From positions 811,001-875,000 of the forward strand of contig CANJKZ010000461.1 in assembly GCA_947471745.1 (NCBI GenBank): a stretch of DNA of 64,000 nucleotides. Reading direction: 5' to 3'. Position numbers and translations under genes: made by a program. Numbering within the stretch: position 1 is the first letter of the stretch; the number at the start of each line of letters is the position of its first letter. This DNA is from Closterium sp. Naga37s-1 (lineage: Eukaryota; Streptophyta; Zygnematophyceae; Desmidiales; Closteriaceae). The notes below the pieces were generated by a model, which was given only the letters and a program-made list of their open reading frames with translations, was not told the DNA's origin and did no database searches. This document shows, in pieces, positions 22,782 through 31,700 of the stretch.

Positions 22782-25700
22782 ATGGGTCGCGGAAAGCGCG
22801 AGGCGGAGGGCAATCGAAGCGGTAATGGAGGTCGGGGCAAATCGAAGCGCCACAAGTCGCGATACCTGAACGCTGTGAGCCTTCGGATTTATGTCGCGAC
22901 GCATTAGTCACCGTAACCGACAGGCGTGTAGCGATGCGTTCTGTGGCGCTGAGACGAATAACGACGTTCATAAGCGACGATTCTCAGTCGCTTAGCATTC
23001 GCGAGTCACGGCAGCATCCGTCGCTGCTGTGATCTCGGCGGCGAGCGCACACGAGTCCGATCCGCCCCACTTCCCGCCCTTCCCCTTCCCCCCTTTCCCC
23101 TTCCCCCTTTTTTCTTTCGCGCTCTCTCCTCCCCGTCCCGCACACACCTCCGTCTTCCCTCCCCCCTTCTCGTCTCCTCCGCCCACCGTGTGCTCCCACG
23201 GCGCTGCCTCTCTCCTCTGGTCCTGATATCGTTTGAGCACTTAGTTCTGCATGATGCAGATTATACCGCTGTCGCCTCTCTCCTCTGGTCCTCACCTGTC
23301 CGGCCCGGGTCGCTTGCTGTCCCCCTTTCCCCCCCCCCACCCCCGCCATCTCTCTTCCCTCCAACATCCCGGCCCACGAATCTCCGTTGCCATGCACCCA
23401 AAACCCGAAACCCTTCGTTGTTGCTCGATTTCGCATGCACCCGAAACCCGAAACCCTTTGTTGTTGCTCGCTCTTCCATGCACCCGAAACCCGAAACCCT
23501 TCGTTGTTGCTCGCTTTCGCATGCAATCAAATCCCGAAACCCTTTGTTGTTGCTCGCTCTCCCCTGCACCCGAAACCCGAAACCCATTGTTGTTGCTCGC
23601 TCTCCCATGCATCCTTCTGCTGCTCCTCCTCCCTTTCTGCTCCCCCCCCTGCTCCTTCCTCCCGCCCCCCTCAGAGCGGGGGGGTGAGCGGGCCCCATCG
23701 CGAATGGCAGCAGGGGGTGGCTGGTCTCGAGTGTGACTGGCAGGGAGAGGGAGTGCGGGTCAAAATGATTCCTCCTCATCTTCTCCCTTCCCCTCCTCTC
23801 CCTTCTCCTCTCCTTTTTTCTGCTCCTCCCCCTCGTGCCCCACAGAGCGGGGGAGGAGCGGGCCCTATCGCGAATGGCAGCAGGGGGTGGCTGGTCTCGA
23901 GTGTGACTGGCAGGGAGAGGGAGTGCGGGTCAAAATGATTCCTCCTCATCTTCTCCCTTCCCCTCCTCTCCCTTCTCCTCTCCTTTTTTCTGCTCCTCCC
24001 CCTCGTGCCCCACAGAGCGGGGGAGGAGCGGGCCCTATTGCGAATGGCAACAGGGGGTGGTTGGTGTCGAGTGTGACTGGCAGGGAGAGGGAGTGCGGGC
24101 GGGAGATTGTGAACGTGCTTGATGAGGTGAGGCGAGCCAAGGGGGAGAGGCACGATGAGGTGAGGCGCACAGGGGATCGGTGGGTTTCGGGGTTTAGGGT
24201 GAAGACGAGGGGTTCTAGATTCTTCAGTCGGGGGGTTGGGTCTGGCTGGTCTCGTGTGTGATGGGCAGGAAGAGGTATTGCGGACAGGAGATAGTTGAGG
24301 CCCACAGGAGATAGGTGAGGCGCACAGGAGGTGAGGCGCTCAGGAGGTGAGGCGGGTTTAGAGCTTAGGGTGAAATGGAGGGATTACAGATGCTTCAGTG
24401 AGGGGGTGGGTGGTGTCGAGTGATACAGATGCTTCAGTGAGGGGGTGTAGGAAGTTGAAGGTGTAGTACGGTTCCAGGAGGTTCCAGTTCCACTCTCATG
24501 GGGTTCCTTCCAAGAGTAGTACGATGTGTGTCTCATGAGGTTCCACTCTCGTTAATTGTCAATATGCTGGACGATGTGGGGTGAGGCACACATGGAAGGG
24601 AAAATACGGTTTAGGGACAAGGGGTTGAAGTGTTGTCGTCGGACTGCTGAGCGAAATATAGGATACACACAATCTATTGAGCTGTATAGAGTCCTGTTTG
24701 ATAGTTTTTGGTTATGAGCCCCTAGTCAAGCAGGGTTTCTGTTGCAGGGAGGAGGGAGGATCGGGTCAAGAAGTCTGTCTGCAAGCACATCGTGCTTGAA
24801 GGGCATTGGATACCTAGACAGGATCATAGAGTTTGGGATTTGGATACAACACAACATTCACTTCACAGATCTTTCTGTTGATTCTGAGCCTGACTCCCTG
24901 AGACACTGGTTGAGTCAGAAGAGCCTACCCTGTCAGGTCAGGAGACTTGCTCACAAGAAGCACGTCCCCTCCCCTGTTCGCCTCACAGTGGTGCAACAAG
25001 CTGGTGGCTGGCAAGGCAGGTGGGAGGGGGAGGGGGAAGGGGAGGGGGAGGCAAGCAAGGTGGCTGGGGAGGGCTTTTCTGACTGAGCTGATGTTGCTTT
25101 CTCCCCTGCTCGCCCCACAGTGGTGCAACAAACTGGTGGCCGGCAAGGCAGGTGGGAGGGAGGGAGGGAGGGAGGGAGGGAGGGAGGGAGGGAGGGAGGG
25201 AGGGAGGGAGGGAGGGAGGGAGGGAGGGCGCAGCTTATCTGCGCATCTGCTTTTCATCTGAGCTGAGTGTTTGCTTCTTCTCCTGCTTTCTCTCTCCCTG
25301 CTCGCCGCACACACAGTGGTGCGACAGGCTGCTGGCCAGCGAGGCGCAGAGGGAAGGGGAGGGGGAGGCAAGCACTGGGGGAGGTGCCTGGGGAGGGCGT
25401 ATCTGACTGAGCTGTTGGTTGCTTTTCTTCCTTCCATCTCCCCTCCCCTGCTTGCCCCACACACTGTTGTGCGAAAAGGTGGTGCCCATTAAGGCGCGGG
25501 CAGAGGGGGAGGCAAGCACTGGGGAAGGTGGCTGGGGAGGGCGTATCTGACTGAGCTGATGTTGCTTTCTCCCCTGTTCGCCCCACACACAGTGGTGTGA
25601 CAAGCTGGAGGCCTGCAAGGCGCAGGGGGAGGGGGAGGGGGGGGGGGAGGCAGCGACTGGAGAAGGTGCATCTGTGGGGAAGGCGAAGGGAGGGTCGTCC

Positions 25701-28700
25701 ATTGATGCCCTGCTGGCGAATGAAGTGGCTGCACTCAAGAAGCAGGTGCGTGTGGAGAGGGGGAGCCTCACAGGTGCGTGTGCGTGTTGAGGGAATGGAG
25801 GTGAAGGCGAAGGGAAGCAGGTGCGTGTGGGGAGGGGGGTGAGGAAGCAGGTGCGTGTGGAGAGGGGGGTGAGGAAGCAGGTGCGTGTGGAGAGGGGGGT
25901 GAGGATGCTTAGTGAAAATCCTTTCCCCTCCTTTCCTCTCCTTTCCCCTCCTTTCCCCTCCTTTCCCCTCCTTTCCCCTCCTTTCCCCTCCTTTCCCCTC
26001 CTTTCCCCTCCTTTCCCCTCCTCTCCCCTCCTTTCCCCTCCGTTCCCCTTTTCTCCTCCGTTCCCCTCCTTTCGCCTCCTTTCCCCTCCGTTTCCCTCCG
26101 TTCTTCTCCTTTCCCCTGCTTTCCCATGTTGTCCCCTTCTTTCTCCTCCATTTCCTTCCTTCCACCTCTTGCCTCTGATCCCTATCCTCCTTCCCTTTCT
26201 ACAAAGGTCCACTGTTCGTGAGGCAGCATTCCCGTTTTTCCTTCACCCTCCCCTTATCTCCCTCCCACTCCTTCTCCTCGTATCCCTCCCTCTCCCTCCC
26301 ACTTCCTCCCTCTCCCTGTGTCCCCCAGGCTCGTTTGCAATCGTGGGCTCAGGCTACCAGGTGCCTCTATTTTGTTCCCCTTGTGCATTCCCCCCGCCGC
26401 GTTTCCTCCTTTCCCTTCTCCCTTCCTTGTGCATGCCCCTCAGAGCCTCGGTTCATGACTGTGTAGTCTGGGTGCAAGGCGCTGCTGTTCGCAAAAGTGG
26501 CCAGCACAAACACCCATCACTCCGCCTCTCCCAATCCTCTTTTCCCTCCCTCTTCCTCCCCTTGCCCCTCCTCGTGTCCAACCCCTTGTCCCGAACGCTC
26601 TCACTTGGTCTCACTTCGTGAGCCTTGAGTCTGGGCGCAAGGCGCTGCTGTTCGTGAGAATGCTCAGTAGAAACCCCATTGCTCTCCCTCGCCCTCCCTT
26701 CTTCTCCCTCCATCTCCCTCCCCCCCTTCTTCCTCCCTCTTCCCCCCCTTGCCCTCCCCTTGTCTCTCCCTCCCGTTCCTTCTCAGCCTCGGTTCGTGAG
26801 TGTGGAGTCTGGGTGCAAGGCGCTGCTGTTCGTGAGGATTAGAGAGGATGCCAGGAAGGGGGGGAAGGGAGAGCATGACGAGAAGGGTGAGAAGGGAGGA
26901 AAGCAGTTGGAGGAGGGAGAGGAGAAGGAGGTGGAGGGTGAGAAAGAGGAGGCGGGGAAGAAGGTGGAAGGTGGAAAGGAGGAGCAGAAGGGTGAAGGAG
27001 AGAAGGAGGCGAAGGAGGGAGATAAGGGCGGGGAAAAGGAGCAGGAGAAAGAGCAGGAGGAAGGGGTTACAGGAGGAGGAGAGAAGGTACCAGAGAAGGA
27101 GGGACAGGGAGGGGAGGGGGAGAAAGGGGAGGCGGGGGGAGAACAGGGAAGGGTGTCGCCGTGTGAGTTGGCAGAGGCGGTGCTGCGGCATGCCAAGGCC
27201 ACCCAGCAGTCAGCCACTCGGTGGGTGTGAGGCGGCTTGAGTTGAGGCATGGGATGAGAGACAAGGAGGGCGCAAAAGGGAGGAGAGAATGGAGGGGATG
27301 AGTGTGTGAGTTGGCAGAAGCGTTGTTGAGGCATGTCAAGGCCACCCAGCAGTCAGCCATTCAGTGTGTGCAAGGCGGTGGGTGTGAGACAGTGGGTGTG
27401 AGTCACCCTCCTTATGCTGTCTTCTGCCAGGGGCAACCACGTCGCACGCCTCCCAGAAGGAACAACCCTGCAGAGCCACTCAGACTCCTCCCTCGCCCTT
27501 GTGTACCTTGATTCAAATTCCCCCACCTCCGCCGGCTGCTGCCAGTGGAAGCCATGTCTCAAACCTCCCAGGAGGAGCAACCCTGCACTGCAGGACCACT
27601 CAGCCTCCCCTCCCTTCTCCCCCGTGCTCCCATTCACCTACCAATCTTCACCTCCACCTGCTGTCAGTGGAAGTCACGTCTCATGCCTCCCAGGAGGAGC
27701 AACCCTGCAGAGCCACCCACTCAGAATCCTCTCCCTTCTCCCCTGCCCTCCACTCAACTTTCCAGCTTCATCCTCCGTCTGCAGCAAGTGAATTCGACCT
27801 GCTACGCCTCCCATTCACCTTTCGAATTTTTGCCATTCAGCCTACACCTCTCCTTCCTCTCTTGTGCACTATCCACCGCCTGCTGCCCTCAATTCCTCTG
27901 TCTGCTGCCAGTGGAAATGACATGCCAGGCTTGTCAGGAGGAGCCCTACAGAACCATTCAGACTCCTCTCCCTTCTCCCTTGTGCACCATTAACACCCCC
28001 CTCCCCACCCACCCCAATCCCCCACATTCCCAGCTTCACCCTGCGTGTTACGCCTCCCAGACGGAACCTTACAGAGCCACTCAAACTCCTCTCCCCTCTC
28101 CCCTACGCACCATCTACACCACCTTTCCAAACCCCCTTCTCCCCACCTCCCCAGCTTCACGTGAAATGAGGGTGTTTTTGAGACGTCTCAAAAACATCCT
28201 CATTCCACATGGCTTAATTGTTAGTGTTAGCCCTCAGTCTCACATTTTGTACTTGTACTTTCTATATCCTAGTTTAGTGTAGTTTGCACTATGTGTCTGG
28301 TTGGGTGTACACCCACATCCCAACCAAACCCAAATGTGATCTTCAAGCAATCTCCAACCCACCAATTGGAGATTGCCTTTGGATTACCCCCAATTCCTAG
28401 AGATTGCTCCCGATTCCCTCCCCATCCATTCCTTGCTCATTCTGGATGTACTTAAAGAGCTTCAAGCTCATTACTAATGGAAACAGCACCTCTCCAGCTT
28501 CACCCTCTGTCTGTTGCCAGTGGAAACAACATTCTACGCCTCCCAGGAAGAGATTGAGAAGCCATGAATGAACCCAGGCTATAAGGCGTGTACCCAGCTT
28601 AGTTGGAGTATACGCTAAATTTATTTTGCGTTTTGAGTTTATACGCGCTAAAAAAACGACCGCAGCGTTTTTGGTTCGGAAACGCTGAAAAACGCACGGG

Positions 28701-31700
28701 CTGACCGGGAAAAAAATAATCAAAATTTTAGTTTCGGTTCTTGACGTGGCGATTCAAATGTGGGGTTCCGCACGTCGCGAGTTCAACATGAATTTCGAAT
28801 TTTCAACCCGAGTCGCACCAAACCCACCCTTCACCTCTGCAAACCCCCTTGTACCCCATTCACTTCCAACCTCTTCAAACACAACATTGAGGTGAGTCCC
28901 CCGCAACCCACCCTCCATCTCTAACATAAATGTCGTTATTTTCCACTCGTTATTCATTAGTCAGTTCTGCTTTCTTCTATTGCTCGCCTCTTCAGCATGG
29001 CGACCCCTCCTTCAGCAACACCCAGTAGTACTGCTACCCCAACTGCAGCTCCTCATGCTAGTTCTGTTGAGGAAACCAGCGCCGATTTGGTTATCATGCA
29101 CGAAACTCATGCTGTGTACGAGCACTTCCTTGTGAAGGAAGGCGACGAAAGCGGCCACGCCACCAAGGTGTGCAAGTGGTGTCGCCACAAGTTTACGGGC
29201 GGTATGTACCGCGCTGCTCAGCACATCACCAGCTGGAAGGGTATGCGGCGTCGTGAAGTCCGCATCTGCAAGGATGCTCCCAAGGCCGCCCGGGATGGAG
29301 TGAAGGCGCTATACGAGACGAAGTCCAAGTCGCGGGAGCAGAAGAGCGCGGCTGAAGTCTCGGCCGTTGCTGCAGTTTCCGGCGCTGTTGGCGAGGCGGC
29401 GAAGAGGTCTTGCATGACCGACTTCTACGGCGACGAGTCAGCCGGCAAGAAGAACGATGCCGACGAGTCGATCTGCCTCGCGTTCGCCGCTCTGCGCCTC
29501 CCCGAACACCACGCGGACCACCCTGTTTCGCGCAACATGGTCTCCTGCATTGCGCGTGCGGGCGACGGCTACGTCGCACCGAGGCGGCGGTTCATCGGTG
29601 GCGTCGGGCTCCAGAAATGTCGTAAGCGCATTGAGGCGGCGCTTGTTCCAATCGCGGCGAGCTGGCGACGGGATGGCGTAACGGTGTCGAGCGACATGAT
29701 GACTGACCGTAACCACCGTCCGCAGGCGAATGTCCTTCTGATCAACGACAGTGGCGCGGTCTTCGTGGAGTCTGTCGACACAAAGATGGAACAGAAGACG
29801 GGAGGTTACATCGCTTCGCTTCTCCGTCCGATTCTCAAGAAAGCCGGACCGGAAAACGTGGTGGCATTTTGCATGGACGGCGGCTCGAACTATGCGGTGG
29901 CGTGCAGGGAGCTGATGGAGGATTACCCCCACATTGAGCAAGTACCTTGTGCTACCCACGTCCTCGATCTCATGATGGAGGACGTGGGTAAGATGGACTG
30001 GGCGACGAACCTCGTCTCCCGCGGGAACGAGATCATCACCTTCACGCACAGCCACCACTTCACGCGGGGGTATTTGCGGAGCCCACTGGTCAATGGCGGG
30101 AAGGGCAAGCAGGTCCTGAAACCCGCAGGCACTCGCTTCGGCACGCAATTCATCGCTATTTCACGCCTTTGCGAAGTCCGCCTTTCCCTCCTGCAGATGG
30201 TGTTAAGCGAGGAGTGGAACGACTGGGCAACAGGCGCAAGGAGTAAGAGCGCGGCCACTTTCCGCGAGCACATCATGGACGAGACTTGGTGGAAGACGGC
30301 CGAGTTCTTCACCAAGCTCATGGCGAAGCCGTTCGCCATCATGCGCGCTACGGATGCCACAACAAAGGGGATGATGGGGCGCCTCTATGACTCCATGCTG
30401 CAGCTCACCGAGGACGTGGATGACATCCTCGAGGAGCACTCCGCGGGGTACCTGACGAGGGTGGAGGTTAAGGATATCCGCCTCATCGTGAAGGACCGGT
30501 GGGACAAGTCCTTGGCGTGCCCCTTGCATGTGGTTGGCAGGATATTGAATCCCGCCAACCAAGAGGAGGGCATCTTCAGGAACGACGTCGAATGCACGCG
30601 CGTGCTGAAGGCCTACATCGCCAAGCACTACGACCACCTCACCTTCACCGATAGCGACGGCGAGGAGCGCCGTGCCTCCCTTGTGCTGCAGGAGGAGCTG
30701 ACGGCGTACCTGACCCTGCAAGGAAGTTTCGGCCTGCCCACCGCCATTGAAGTCCGCGCGGCGGTGAAGGCGGGGAAGATGACGGCCGTCCAGTGGTGGA
30801 CTTGGCACGCCACGGATGCGCCCCACCTTGCTACGTGCGCAATCCGCAATCTCTCGCAGCCGGTGTCCGCGGCGCCCTGTGAGCGCAATTGGTCCATGTG
30901 GGACGCGGTCCACACGGCAAGGCGCAACCGCCTCGGGTCCGAGAAGTGCAGGGACCTCGTATATGTTGCGCACAACTGGCAGGTTGTGCACAACTGGTAC
31001 AAGGTCCCTCAGGGGCAGGGGGTGGTCAAGGGCAACATTCCTGAGGCGCCTCTTCCCGAGGGCTACAACATGGAGGAGGATGGGGAGGAGGAGGAGGTTG
31101 GGGAGGACGAGGACATGGTTCTTGAGGATGAGTATGCATAGACGTGCATGTGGAGAGGGGGTGGTATGGGATGGGATGGGATGGGAATATGTTGGGGAGT
31201 GAATCCTGGGAAAGGGAAGGGAAAGGGAGATGGGGTAGGGGGGCTAGTGATGTAGGCAAAAAGTTGTGTGCATGTAACCTGCCCTGTAATAAAAAGGGGA
31301 AGGGAGTTGACGGTGCCTTGCACCACCCCCTTCCCCACCTCTTAACCCAAACATTTCCCCTGCCCGAAACTTTTTTTACCTCTGCCCGGCCCTGCGTTTT
31401 CACTGCGTATCGGATCCCTCCAAAGATGCGTACAGCGTTTAAACGCTAGCGTTAAAACGCTTGCGTATGAAACGCGAAGCGCGTATACTCCAACTAAGGT
31501 ACCCATGTCTATATAAATGACCACCATTCGGGAAGCCGTGAATCCTCTCCTTCCTCATATCCCCACCCCTTCTCCCCTCTGCTCCATTCACCTTCCCAGC
31601 TTCATCTTCATCTGGTGCTCCTTGTTTCCGTACCCCTTCATCTGCTGCCAGTGTTTTTGTATCCTCCTCCCTTTTGCCACTAAGCCTATCCCTCTCCCTT

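Noticed and set aside
25235..26621. Long Ser/Pro or Lys/Glu-rich proteins on both strands
   Set aside because: Generated by the polypyrimidine repeat and flanking low complexity in intron 3.
28997..31141. Host gene of hAT origin (domesticated transposase)
   Set aside because: Intact inverted repeats and target duplication at the expected distances indicate a normal transposon.
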